From positions 52,798-116,797 of the forward strand of contig NW_019174029.1 in NCBI RefSeq assembly GCF_001642475.1: a stretch of 64,000 nucleotides of DNA. Direction: 5' to 3'. The stretch is from Fonsecaea monophora. Lineage: Eukaryota; Ascomycota; Eurotiomycetes; Chaetothyriales; Herpotrichiellaceae. Below the pieces are notes generated by a model that had not been told where the DNA came from, searched no databases, and was given only the letters and a program-made list of their open reading frames with translations. Positions within the stretch are counted from its first letter, which is position 1. Each line of letters starts with the position of its first letter. Positions 20,862 to 32,771 of the stretch are shown piece by piece. The position numbers and the translations under genes are program-made.

Positions 20862-22376
20862 CGTGATCTAGGAATCTGCACAGCAGTGGTTTTTTCGTCG
20901 ATGTCGAAATAAGATATGAGGTCGGACAGGCACTCCAGAGATTTGAAATGTCATACGTTACAAAGAAGAGCCATGGCGTACCATATTCATTTCTCCAGTA
21001 CTCGGAATGGCTTCTACGACCCCACTCGTAGTGATTTGCCCAAGGAGTGTGGCCAGGAGTTCACTTATAAAAGGCGAAAGATACCTCTTCAAACCACAAA
21101 GGGACCCCGTCAACTGGCCTCGTAGCGCATGAGACATGGGACTCCTCGAGCACAAAGGCGAACGGGGGGAGCCTGGCCAACGTCTGCACAATTAATTGTG
21201 AGTTGATATGATCGATTCGATCGAATGTGTGTTTAGTGGGCGGATCCATGATACGAGACGATTGCGGTTACAGCTCGACTTCTTCGCAGCGTTTGGCGAT
21301 TGGGATTGTTTCAAAAGTGACGTCGAGATTCCCGCCTCGACTCCCCCGCCGACTGCATTATTTTCATCAAATCTTGGAAAAGAACCTGGTCAAACACTGA
21401 ACAGGCTTGGCCCTTCTTACCCTCTGTCTGCTTTGTCCTTGTCTGTCATGTCTGCCTGGTATTCTTCTGCAAGCTCGGCCCTTTTCAACCCTGCCTGGTC
21501 GCGATTGAAAACGACAACCTCGGGCTGTGCGTATGTACGACGAAGCCTTCGGCAATCCGCATGGCACACATTTCATTCTCGAGTCCTCACGATCTAATCT
21601 ACAGTCACCGTCCTATACCCATTATATGTCTCTGTCAAATCTCAGTCAACCTCAAGTCCCTGGCCTCCACAACGCCATGAAAGCGTAGACACCAGTGCCG
21701 CTCGCCACTCAAGAGTCAAGCAAACCTCGAGCAGAAAAGAGTGTGGCGAACCTAGGGCAGGGATAGGCAGATACCATTTCCAATACGTCTTCATGCAAAC
21801 ATCTTACACATGGAACTGTCTGCGACGGATTTGATGGATTCAAAGAGTTTTAAATGCTTCGATGCAGGTTACCGTCAATCCCAGACCTCGACATTCGCGT
21901 GGAGGCACAATGCAAGGACATTGCATGTCCACATAGAGCACCCGCCTCGCATGCATTTTACATGGTCCACATCACCTGGAAGCGAGCTCGACATTCCCGA
22001 CTGGCTGGAGATGTTGGCTCAACGATTGAAGAGCAGCTATAAATCAGCCAAGTCGAATGTCCAGGTTTGTGGGTTGACGGTGCTGCCAGTCGATCAGTAC
22101 TTCGTGTGTGTTCTGGGCTGATTTCCCTTCGAATTCACATTTCATCATCCCGAATTTTGATTGCTTCTTGGGCATATCCCTTTGCTACCCGCCTTCTTCT
22201 CGGTTTCCGTGACGGCTATGCCGTGTCTTGCCGCATGTGCCTAGAGGACGTCCAGTTTACCACAACAACGGTATTTATATCGCTGGCACAAGAACTGACA
22301 CCTGAACCTGTTCTGTCTCAACTGCCATTGTCCCAAAACTAAGCCGCCTCAACATCAGGATTCCCGCTACAGCGAC
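20862..22376. promoter_or_regulatory. Divergent promoter region, secreted protein / rhodopsin-domain gene
   Basis: 1.5 kb between divergent starts. Only short random open frames; nothing specific recognised. Confidence 0.4.
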
Positions 22377-23691
22377 ATGTCTGCAGTTCCGTGCTCGCAT
22401 TGTCACCTCACAACACTCGGGCTTGGTGGACGGGGGGCTCATCTGGTAATCCCATCAATAGTTGCACCTGTTTTGGCCTTTGTGCTCGTGGCAAACCGGA
22501 TCTATTGGCGCATGAGGATGCTGGGCAGACTCGGCTCGGACGATTTGACGACCATCCTCGCCTTGGTAAGTTAGCGTGTTCAAGACATGTTGGATACGGT
22601 CTCACCACTTCGCAGGTGTTCCTTGTCGTCCAATGCGGTGCTTCCGTTGCCGCGGTGGACTATGGATATGGCCGGCCATTTGACCTCATCAGTAAACAAC
22701 AAGCTGAACAGGCATTGAAGGTACGACTGGACTCTATATACTTCGGCTGACGACTCTGACATTGGCAAAGTGTTTCTTTCTGCTCCAGATATTCTATAAG
22801 CTTACCATCAACTGCACCAAGCTGTCGATGCTCTTCCTGTATCTCCGCATATTCACCGACCGCATCTGGTTTGTTCGAACCTGCTGGATTTTGGTCGCCC
22901 TTGTAATTGGTGCTTGCATCTCTTTCACCCTCTCAACCATTCTCCAGTGCTCTCCGATCTCGCGGGCATGGGAGCGCTGGCGGATTGATGCGAGTTGTGT
23001 CGACATCTATGCTCTGTGGTATAGCAACGCCATCTACAACATTCTGACAGATTTTGTCATTGTCTTAATGGTGCCGCCAGTTATATTCAAACTCAAGTTG
23101 CCGTTGCGGCAGAAATTGGCTCTGACTTGTGTCTTCGGGCTTGGTCTGATTGTGTGTGCTGCATCAATTTCCAGATTGACAACGCTGTACTCTTCCGCCT
23201 ATGGCGACGACATTACCGCTGGGTCACTTGTGTCAACAATCTGGACCACGATCGAGGCCGGGTTGGGTGTCATCTGTGCCAATCTGCCCATGATACGGAC
23301 GCCGCTTCAACATTTTTTCCCAAAATTGTTCCCTCCAAGGACTGGAACAGATCACATCCCTAGTACAATTCCTTCTCAACGAAGTGGCCAGGTCAGCGGC
23401 GAAGCACTAGCTTCTCCCGCAAGACTGATTCCGCCACCCATTCCTGTACGCAAGACAAGCCTTACAAACCAACCACGGGTCGGTAGGATTTCAGAAGCCA
23501 GAGGGATGCAGAACCGAAGTAGGCTGCACGGGGACATGGTCAAGCTGCACAGCAGCAGCAGACTAGCACATTGCCAGGATCTTGAGATTCAGGCAGGATA
23601 CTCTGACTTCTCGAGCCATCCAGAGGTTGGTTTGGCACGGACGAGAGAAGTGGACTGGTACGCAGAACAGCAGCAAATTTGGTCACCGTAA
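22377..23691 (+). CDS. Fungal rhodopsin-domain (PTH11-related) seven-helix membrane protein
   Basis: Integral membrane protein of the large Pezizomycotina rhodopsin-domain family, some members of which act as PTH11-like receptors in surface or nutrient sensing. Exon 1 22377-22565, intron 22566-22615 (50 bp), exon 2 22616-22720, intron 22721-22770 (50 bp), exon 3 22771-23691; 404 residues. Helix 1 (VIPSIVAPVLAFVLVANRIYW) is followed by the family's R-LG-DD signature (GRLGSDDLTTILAL), then helices with IFYKLTINCTKLSMLFLYLRIF, ILQCSPISRAWERW and TDFVIVLMVPPVIFKLKLPLRQK, and a final helix around TTIEAGLGVICANLPMIR. The C-terminal 110 or so residues are cytoplasmic and disordered. No CFEM domain at the N-terminus, so it is not classical PTH11. 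Confidence 0.88.
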
Positions 23692-24119
23692 ATTGGCCAT
23701 GGCTAGGTACAATTGATCTGGGTGGAAATATTATGACAAGTCGAAGAGCTGGCTAGTGGGAACTATTCGACAACTTCCTAGAATGAATAGCAATGTCTCG
23801 CGTATCTGATCTGGAAGGGATTGTGAAAGTCAGACAGAGGGGCAGCATCAAAATAAACTCCTGCTCGAGAAATGACCGCCAGCAGCCAATCAGTAGACAT
23901 GCCAAGTCGACTCGGCGAAGTTGCCACAATAAGCGTCTTGGCTGCGCATCGATTGGCAACGATCCTGATCCTGATGAAGGAGCTCCTAGACTCAGGATCA
24001 ATTCATTCAACAGCTTCAGTACCCTTCCACAACACTGTCGGAGGCATTTGAGTCCCATGTAAGCTGTCGAGAAACACCTGGCTTCCACGAAATTGACCAA
24101 AGAACTCGAACAGCTCGAA
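23692..24119. promoter_or_regulatory. ATP17 promoter region
   Basis: Contains CCAAT in both orientations (CCAAT near 23886, ATTGG near 23951), a common feature of fungal respiratory-gene promoters. Binding is inferred. Confidence 0.4.
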
Positions 24120-24769
24120 ATGTCGTTCGTCATCCGCCGAGCCGTGTCAACCCTGGTTCCTCCGAAGGTAAAACCTCGACTTTGTATCTCTGTTCTGCTA
24201 CCAATCTGGATTTGCTGACTCGGATGGTATAGGTTGCCAACCCAGAGGTAAGAATCTTATCGACTGTTTGAACCCTCTCTACCGAGCATTTTCTGCGCGC
24301 ATCGAGCGAAGTGGCAGCACGACACGTCCTCGACACCTGACACGCTTCACACTGCTCACGAACAGCATCACTTTTGATGAACAAGATCTGACGGATGATT
24401 GCAGGGTATCGGAGCTGCCAAAAATGCCGTCCGAATGGCGAGAATAGCCAAATTCTACGAAAAACTACCAAAAGGACCTGCGCCAGCACGAGCACCCAGT
24501 GGGCCGCTAGGGTGGTATCAGGCAAAATACTTTGGCAAGAATCCATCAGCAGCTCGTACGTCTCTTCCGCGCGACACTCGGCTGGATAGAACATCGTTGA
24601 ATGGCTAATCTTGTGGCAACAGCTATCTGGCACGTTATTTTCGGGATCATGGCAATGGGTTACAGCATGGAATACTACTTCCATCTGAGTATGTGCTGCC
24701 AGACTAAAGTATCAAAGCCGGTCTTGACTAATTGCGCATGTAGGACACCACAAGAACAATGCCCACTGA
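24120..24769 (+). CDS. ATP17: Mitochondrial F1Fo ATP synthase subunit f
   Basis: Small membrane subunit of the Fo sector. Five exons: 24120-24167, 24233-24247, 24405-24555, 24623-24688, 24744-24769; all introns GT-AG; 101 residues, equal to yeast Atp17. The protein begins MSFVIRRAVSTLVPPK (mitochondrial-type leader), continues GIGAAKNAVRMARIAKFYEK and GPLGWYQAKYFGKN, then the membrane helix IWHVIFGIMAMGYSMEYYFHL and ends RHHKNNAH, all matching fungal subunit f. The second exon is a micro-exon of only 15 nt encoding VANPE, which restores the conserved sequence between the leader and GIGAAK. Expected to be constitutively expressed. Confidence 0.93.
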
Positions 24770-25464
24770 TCGATACTGCATTGAAAGGAGGGTGGTCACT
24801 GTACATAACGCCAAAATAAACCTGTTGAACTCGCGGAAAGGCACATTATCAAGACCTATCTATCAGACCACTTTCCTTCCAGGTCGCTTCTTTGTTTTCT
24901 CTTTTGCTGTAGCTCCGCGCCAGAATCTCAGACCCTCCATACAGTTCTGAGGGTATGAAAGACTCCGTTTGCGGTACCCTGGCCCTCCTTTCCCAGACAA
25001 TAGCCAAAAGGGCACGGCGTATTCGGCGAATGTAGAGATGGGATAGGACAAGTAATGAAATGGCTTCTGAGGACGAAGTAAAACCTTTGCTGAATGGCTG
25101 AAATGCGGCTGCTGTACAAAGACGAGCGCCAAGGCGAGGTTGCCGCAACCCGACACGACGGGCCGTCGACTTCAAAGGCGCAGCCTCTCCTATCTCAACT
25201 GACTCAACAACCACCATTTCTTCTTCTTCCACACCCTTGTACCCCCTTTTTGAGGTGTTGTATTACTTCTTTCGCCTTTCCTCCTCAAATCCCGCATCGA
25301 GTCCCCTCCGCGACCTCAAAGCGCAGTCGTGCGTTGACGGGCAAAAACCGACAGGCTAGCAACCGTGGCAGACTACGCGCAGTAACAGGTACCCTCACGC
25401 CACCGAATCAATACGAATCTGGCACCCTAACGATTCTCCCCCTTTGTCTAGATCCGAGTTTGTT
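24770..25464. promoter_or_regulatory. Intergenic / leader of the 1292-residue gene
   Basis: 3' end of ATP17 and promoter plus likely 5' UTR of the next gene; strongly CT-rich from about 25200 to 25460. No gene seen. Confidence 0.45.
24815..24820 (+). terminator. AATAAA polyadenylation-type signal for ATP17
   Basis: AATAAA 46 nt after the ATP17 stop codon, in the position expected of a 3'-end positioning element. Weak evidence on its own in fungi. Confidence 0.4.
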
Positions 25465-28400
25465 ATGGCAGAGCAGAGAGCACAAGATGTGGTAAACCAA
25501 TCTCAGTCGGTGGGCGATCTCTCGCCTTCCGACGTACCTGCGACCACATCTACACCTGATATCAAACTTCCTGGGGACGATATTGGTAGGAATAGTGCTG
25601 TGGTGGAAACAGAGGTTGCGCCAAAAGAGAATGGAATCCATACAGTGTCAAGTCTCAAAATGGAAGAACTCGAGGATGGTTCTGCTCGCTCAGACACAGA
25701 TACGAGCCGGGCCGAGGGGAGTGTCGCTGGTGACAAAGTCACGGAGCCAAAACCTTTGAAGAAATTCGCTGCCAAACCTGTCAGCTTTGCAAAGTATTCG
25801 GTCCCCAAGGTCATCGCTGCGAGCGCAGCGACAAAACCTAATGAGAAAAGTACGTGCGCTCTGGCTCTAACCCGACGAAACTAACATCCGAGTCCAGCTA
25901 CTACTCCCCATTCCTCATCCTCGTCCCTCGCCCAAGCAGGGCGTCCACGATTAGTTGCCAAAGCCACAAGCTCCTTACAGTCAAAGGCGAAACCTTATCA
26001 AAGCGCCAGTCCGGATCCCATGCAGGTATGGAACAAGAACAGAGGTATGGTCCCATCCGCTTGCGTTCCGATCTGCCGGAGACTGATCGTGTCACAGTTA
26101 CGCCACAACCTTCGACGAAGCACTTGACCGACGAAGAGCTTAAGCAGCAGTACGGCATCCATCTGACCTCGCGAATCCAAGCAGACAGTGAAGGGAAAGA
26201 GGCGAAGTGGGCAGACATTGACGATGACGAAGATGACTGGGCTCCAGAAACAATCGAATGGAACGATGGCACCAAGAGCACACTGACTCACGCCGATGTC
26301 ACTCCTCAAACCTCACAGAAACCCGCGACCCCTTCTGAAGCCGGAGATCAGTCAAAGTCTGCCAACGCCTCGAAAGCAGTCGCACCTCAATTTGCGAGTT
26401 CGGTCGGTCCTAATGCGACGGTGCTCAAACTGGGCGCAAGCGCCGAACGGCAACAGGCGCAGAAGGCAGCGACTCTTCAATCTAGAGCCCCTACCGAAAA
26501 GCCATCGATCATTACAAAGGCGACTCCGGCGCCGGCCCCAGCTAAATCTCCATGGGCACCATTACCTCCTGTTGACAAGATCTCGCCGGTTGCCATCAAT
26601 CCGCAGCCAATACCTCCCTCGGGCAGATTTATGCCTAGCCACCCATACACGCAAAGCCCTTCACTACTGAAAGCGCCGTCACCGGCCAAGGAGATCTCGG
26701 CGGATGACTTCAACCGCTCATGGCGGGATTCAATACCTGGTCAACAACGAGAATTGTACGTACCGGGCTCTGGCCGGTATGAAACGGTGCCGGAGCCCCG
26801 ACGACGGATGTCAAGGAACGATCAAGGCTTTCGGACACCTGCTGTATTGCAGAGACCAAGCCAAGCTGACACGCACGCTCCCGCCGAACCTTCCCCAGCC
26901 TTTCAAACCACTCGAACAAGCACAGATCAAGCTCGACGTAGAGCGTCGTCTACTATTTCAGGCGGTAGCGGGCAGTTCGGTCGACGGATGTCCATCAAGT
27001 CAGGGGATTTACCGATGCCGACCATTGACACTCAAAGACATGATGCTGAATCAGCAATTCGGCCAATCTCGAGGGATGGTCCACCTTCGGCAACTCAGAC
27101 ACCAACATATCAGGCTCGTGGGACAGGCGACTATGTGTCTGTCGGTCCCACCTCGGCATTGGATGCAGATATCGAAGCTCAACGAGCTCAACAAAGAGCT
27201 TTGATGAAAGAGAATATTGAACGAGCCAGAAAGCGGAAGATAGAAGAAGAGCAACGATTGGAGGCCGAGAAGCAAGAACGCATTCGATTGAAGCTGGCGT
27301 CACTTGGACCAGATCCCAAGCATGCTAAAAAGCCAGAGGAACCAGCAAAAGAAACAGGAGACGCGGAAAATGAAGCGAAGAAGGACATTGAGCAGTCTCC
27401 TACATCTGCCCACGTCCCTGTGGCAACTGGAAGCACGACCACGATCACTACACACTCCCCGCCCAAACCTCCTCAGCCACTCGCTTCTGGCGAGCCGCAG
27501 CAGTACGGCATGATGAAAGTGCATTCTTTGGACTCGGTCAAAAAGATGGCCTCGGCGCTGTCCCGAGCACCAGAGCCGCAGAGGATACCTGTTCGAGAGA
27601 AAGTTGAATCCAGCACATCTGATCAAGCCAAGCAGGAAGCATTACAGGTACCTTCTCCTATCGTCAACGGTGTCAGGCCTGTGCCGGAAGTTCGACGAAC
27701 GAGTGGGCAAGAACCAGCTCCCGCCTCTGAACCGAGTCCCAAGTTGCCCAAACCAAGTTCAGTTGGAAATGATGCGAGAAGTGGGTGGGGAGACGTCCGC
27801 CATGACCATCGTGCACCCCAAACAGCGAACCTTTGGGGTCTGCCCAACAACAAGGCTCTCGGAAACGGCACCTTCGACCAGAGTCTGGCAGGATATTCGC
27901 CTCAGGATCTGTCGAGGACATCTTCCACAGCAGCAGGTTGGATGAATGGTCGAACGCCGCACTCGGGCCGCTCGCCACAGATTCAGCATGTCAATCACAT
28001 CCTTGCAGATAACAGACCGTACCCGTATCAAACAGTAACTTCTCCAGACCAGGGCCCGCTAGCAGCTGATAGTGAGGCCGATTCGCTGTTTCCCACAACA
28101 AAACCTGCTCCGATCGCTCCACCTCAGCCTCAACACATCCAACCCGGCGTGAATGGCGTCCCCCATGGGCCGAGGGTAAACGGCGTGGACGCTTGGAACG
28201 GCTTTCATGCAGTGGCCACTCAACAAGAACGTGCAGAGAGTGAGCGGGTGCAGCGGGAAATGGTGGCAAGGCGCGAGGAAGAATTACGGACTGGGATTCG
28301 GCAGGGCCCTGCTTACTCCTTTAATGAGACCTGGAAACAGGTGCAGGTCGGTGATCAGGCACAGCGATCAATCGCGGGCGTTTCGCAGTCATCCGTGCCC

Positions 28401-29444
28401 GCATCCAACGTCTTTGGTGCTGTAGGATCGTTGCCGGGCGCGGATATCGGCTCGCGAGGCATGAATGGTCCGCCAGGTCGTGGATCGAGGTTCTTCCCTC
28501 AACCCGTTGGTCTACAACATCCTCTCCACGATCGACGTGCAGTCACTTACAGTCACCCTGAGCCGCCGCGAACACCATCGCCGCCTCCTGCCGAAGAATA
28601 TTCGAGCCTCCACCCTGCCTTTGACGGAGACTCCACCAGGCCAGTCGTGCATTTCCCACAGAAACCCGTCGTCAAACTACCGCCTGCGATGCCACCAACG
28701 CCACCCAGCCCTGCACATATTCAACCCGACCTTTCTCCGGCCACACCATTGACCTGGGCAGCAAGGGTTTCCATGCCACCACCACCGCCTCCTGCAGCAA
28801 CACTTCGAGCAGTCTCCACTCCGATCGTGCAGAATCCTTCATGGCAGGAACGATTCAATGGCTTACTAGGCAAGAAGAGCTCTCCCGCACGGGAATCCGC
28901 TCAACCAGTAGGAACAGTGCTTGCAGTTGCGTCGTCGACTAGAGAGCCTCTTGACGTTCAACACGTGCTTGTTCCTGCGGCCTCAGTGTCGCTTCCTGTT
29001 GAAGCAGGGCCAATCTTGTTGTCTAGTGACACGTCGGTCACGACCAAGGATGTCGAAAGTGAAGATGATCTTTTTGAGGACCGAGAACTAGGCTCGCTAC
29101 CGACCATCAAGTTTCCATTGGAGGTGCTCACGTTGCCAACGCCGCCATTCATTCCCTCAAGGGCAGTGGCTTCACCACCCGAGATTACCTCGGTGATTCC
29201 TTTCATGGTCAACAATTGGTTCGAGCGGCACCGGTCCACAGGCCCCCAATTTGCGCTGATCAAGTTCCCTGGTCCGGCGAAGGCCATCAAGAAGGAGTTG
29301 CCCGTGCGAGGGTCGTCGGCGCCACATCATGGCAGTCGGTCACGCTTTAGCAGCGGTCCACCCAGCTCATCAAGTTCTTTTGGCGGCAAAGGCTATCGAA
29401 ATAGAGGCGGACCGAGATCGAGACAGGCGTCCAAAGCAAACTGA
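25465..29444 (+). CDS. Large, mostly disordered conserved fungal protein with coiled coil
   Basis: Function unknown. Exon 1 25465-25849, intron 25850-25897, exon 2 25898-26044, intron 26045-26097, exon 3 26098-29444; 1292 residues. Both introns sit in the conserved N-terminal part; the second joins VWNKNR to VTPQPSTKHLTDEELKQQ. Blocks likely to be conserved: KKFAAKPVSFAKYSVPKV (about 93), DPMQVWNKNR, LTDEELKQQYGIHLTSR, and the acidic KWADIDDDEDDWAPETIEW. A charged coiled coil rich in Glu/Arg/Lys spans about 530-580. Much of the rest is Pro/Ser/Gln-rich; the C-terminus is Arg/Gly/Ser-rich (RNRGGPRSRQ), as in RNA-associated proteins. A role in RNA or translation is a guess from composition only. 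Single-exon reading through the introns gives wrong sequence at the N-terminus. Confidence 0.8.
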
Positions 29445-30802
29445 TGGAGTATTTCCTCTTACGGCGTCTTTGAAAAAGGCGGAGGGCGGCATGCCACTTG
29501 CCCACGGGACGGAAGGCGACTTTCTTTTTCATAGGGATTAATGGTCGCCTCTGTTCTTTTTTTGACATTCGCCAGCGCTGGCAGCGCTCTGGATGCTGGC
29601 GGCACCGAAGCAAAACGGGCTTGAAATCTGATTACTACTGTATTTTCTTCGGAGGTCTCATAACACAAATGGGGCTTGCAGCTTGCAAGTCTACCGGGCA
29701 GAACGCGGCCTGAAGCAGGATTGAACACGTTAGCAAACCACTCCATTCTGAATGTTTTTTAATGTGAAATTTTTGGGAAGACCAGACCACCTGCAGGATA
29801 CGTACTCGTAAATCCTTTTGGGGGGAGGGTTGAATCAGGATCCTCTGGTTCCCCTGATCCGGACGAATGTGTGTGTGGGTGTTTATGCACAGGACCCTCT
29901 ACTGTGTAGGGGAAGCTGTCATATCTGTACTTTGGATTGTTGTATTTTTGGCTGTATTCGGACCGTGGATGGATGGAAAGGAAAGGAATGGGATGGGATG
30001 GGATGAGATAGGATAGGATACGATGGAATGGATGGGATTATATATCCTTTGAAAAAAAAAAAAAAAACATGCACACACCCACACACATTGCGAAATACCC
30101 AGCTAGGTGTCTAAACAGACAGATAGATAGATACCTGCCTAGAAAGATAGCGTAGGTTCTATCGAGACCTGGAATCCCGAAACCGAAACCGAAACCGATA
30201 TCGGCATAAAATGAACAAATGAATGCAATGCTTTGTTTGTTTGTTTGAAAGCTTGGCTATATAGAAAGAAAGAGGGAGGGAGGCAGGGAAGAGAACAGTG
30301 TAGACTTGCAGCGGAGTCAGTCTCGCAATGCTGTGTTCCATGTCCGTAATAGACTAGCTAAGCTAAGCTACCTATGTAGGTAGGCAAGTAGGGAGAGGTC
30401 TGCAGAGATTTATCTTTGACAAACAAAAAAGCCCTTGGGTTTCCATCATCATCGTCATAGCAAGCAGTCAGGCTAGCACGCAGAGCAGCTTCGTCTAAAG
30501 CGGCCGTAAGAGAGATCATGTCCACCACTTGCCAAACTTAACCCGACTTGTTGCTTTCCATTCGGGACAACAGGATAAAAATCAAAAGTGACCGACCAAG
30601 CGCTGCGTGACAACCGTATTTGGGTATGTTGGGGTTGGGTTTGCATGGGAGGTGTAGGTGGGAGAGTGTAATATTGTTATGCTGTTGCGGGGAAGGGGGT
30701 TGTGCTTGACAGTCATGCATCGGATATCGTCGTTGCCATATGAAAAGTGTCCGCCAGATACGTGTTGAGCAGCAAGACAAAGACGTGGTGGATCATTGGC
30801 GT
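29445..30802. other. Convergent intergenic region with simple repeats
   Basis: 3' sides of two convergent genes. Holds a GGATG/GGATA-rich tract (about 29970-30035), an A16 run, and TACCTA/TAGGTA motifs around 30100-30140 and 30368-30392. No gene seen. Confidence 0.6.
30052..30067. repeat. Poly(A) run
   Basis: Sixteen consecutive A residues after a GGATGGGAT-type repeat. Could reflect a microsatellite or an old retroposition scar; no target-site duplication was identified. Confidence 0.8.
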
Positions 30803-31923
30803 CTACGGTCTGGGCGAGAGGAGCTGCACGAATTCCTCATCTGTGCCGCGACGGAATAGCGATTAGCCATCCAATCGTTGATGAATCGACATGCAAGCCA
30901 GGCTTAGAAGCAGATAGACCAGGGGGGATTCCATGCCAGCAACGGCTCTTTCGCTCAACAAAAGCAAGAACCAAATCAGAACTGTGGGGAGTGGTGAAAC
31001 GTACAATCTATTGTCCCGTTCTTGTCCTTGTCCGCCTCGCGAATCATCTCGTCGATCTCCTCATCCGTCAAGTTCTCCCCAAGGGATTTCATCACTTGAC
31101 GTAATTCGTCGGCAGAAATGGTGCCAGAACCGTCTTTATCGAAGACGTTGAATGCGGCACGGGTCTCATGAGCAAAGTCTTGAGCCTTGACGGTTGTAGA
31201 CATCATCTTGAGGAATTCTATAGCATTGTCAGACTAATTCTGAAGGAACGCTTCCTAGAGATGATCAAGTCGTAGTAGCAAAAACTTACCTTCGAAGTCT
31301 ATGCTGCCGGATCGATCGACGTCGACCTCATTGATCTGAAGTGGGTGGCATTAGTAGACCGAGCAGACTCCATACCTTGCTATGAAGCTAGGTCTATGTC
31401 AGATCTTACCATATCCTGCAACTCTGAATCGGAGGGATTCTGGCCAAGAGACTTCATGATTTCACCGAGTTCTTGCGCCGTGATGGTACCTATGCCATAG
31501 CAATGTCAGCGACAAGGGCAATTGTGAATCCCATTCTCGGAGCACAATAGTCGCTAATCATTGCAAAGGTATTGAACTTTTGGAGGTCGTAACATGGGAT
31601 TGCCCCGACAAGGCTGAGTTTCCTCTGCGAAAAAGATCGTAAATATCAAGGCTGGAGTAACCTTACCACTTCCATCTTTGTCCTACCGTAAAGTGAGTCT
31701 GGGTACAAACAATTGTTCCGTGTCGAGGAGATACTTACGAACAAAGCAAAGACATCCTTGTATGCCTTGACCTCTTCATCGGACAAGTGTTTGTGGGTGA
31801 CGGGAGTCTGTAAGGCGTGCCAAGTTAGCTCGGAGTTTGTTTGCTCGAAATCTAGGCAGCCCGAAGTGGGAGGCTGAATCAAGTCGGAGATGTGCCAAAA
31901 CCGGCGGTGAATTCACATACCAT
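30803..31923 (-). CDS. Calmodulin-like protein with four EF-hands
   Basis: Ca2+ sensor. Seven exons: 31921-31923, 31739-31807, 31667-31682, 31410-31489, 31290-31335, 31005-31217, 30803-30840; 154 residues. All introns GT-AG. Four complete loops: DKDGSGTITAQE, DVDRSGSIDFEE, DKDGSGTISADE, DKDKNGTIDYEE, each with acidic positions 1, 3 and 12. It keeps calmodulin-like stretches (MKSLGQNPSDSELQDMINEVD, shortened here) but diverges in the central linker (STTVKAQDFAHETRAAF) and ends FVQLLSPRP, so it is probably not the near-invariant canonical calmodulin. Exon 1 is just the start codon, in a strong ACCGCCATGG context; calmodulin genes often have an intron at this spot. An in-frame ATG at 31989 would add 22 residues, in a weaker context. 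Confidence 0.85.
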
Positions 31924-31989
31924 GGCGGTCTTAGATTTGTTCGTAGATGGGGGAGGGTTGGTATCGATCTTCTCGAGTGTAGGTGGCAT

Positions 31990-32771
31990 ATGGAAGAAGA
32001 GATGAAGGACGAGACGGGGCTGAGATATACGAGGAGGGTGATAAGACGCTAGTCTGCGTTGGACTTTTGACAAAAGGTCAGGCTCAGCGATGGGGGGAGC
32101 CAAAGGACCCGAGGGGCGCGAGACAGCCTTGGAGCGCCTACGCAAGCGGAATGCAGGTGCCTGATTGTGTGAGAACAGGGCCCAGCTAGGCTGAGAAGTG
32201 GATGGATTGGAAGGATTGGAACAAGGGCCGGCGCCACGACTTGAACAGCTGGTCAAGGCCCAAACACGGGGATTTCCAGACGGGTGCAGGTAGGGCAGGA
32301 TGAGACGTGTAGGAGGAGGGCAGACTGCAAGGTGTTCTGTGTCGACTTGTTTGGGATCGGGCTGAAATAGCAAGCTGAAACAAGAGGGATGATTTGATGC
32401 CCTGTCGACTGGTTGAGTGGTAGTGGTGGTGTGGTGGTGGTAGTGCTTGGTGAGGTTTGGCTGTCTTCGGTGTGAGATCTTGGGCAAAAGGTGGGGAAAG
32501 GAGGAAGAAGGAAGGATTTCATGTGCAACATGTGGCGGGGGGCCAAATTGGTTCCCCCTCGTTTTGGTCTCGTGGTGCCTAGCACGTGAGCGCAGCCTTG
32601 GCATCTCACGTGATTGGTGACATCAGAATGAAATGACGAATCAGGGGGCTGTCATTTGATTCCATTGATGCCCAAGGCTTGACCACCTGAGCATCCACAC
32701 CACCTCCCAGGCCCAAGTCTACTGTATATACCGCTCATATTGTTCGTTATCTCTCTGAAATCCCCATCTAC
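31990..32771. promoter_or_regulatory. Divergent promoter, calmodulin-like / PDX3, with two CACGTG boxes
   Basis: Two palindromic CACGTG E-boxes (32583-32588 and 32607-32612) lie 24 bp apart, the second abutting an ATTGG (reverse CCAAT, 32613-32617). A TATA-like TGTATATA is near 32722-32729 upstream of PDX3. CACGTG is bound by bHLH factors in fungi; which one is unknown here. Confidence 0.5.

Noticed and set aside
22860..22885. TTCGAACC-containing segment resembling a tRNA B-box
   Set aside because: Lies inside the rhodopsin-domain coding exon; no cloverleaf or A-box could be drawn. No tRNA was found elsewhere in the window.
30052..30067. Poly(A) run as the tail of a retrotransposed element
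   Set aside because: No upstream element-like sequence or target-site duplication; it follows a GGATGGGAT simple repeat, so slippage is the simpler explanation.
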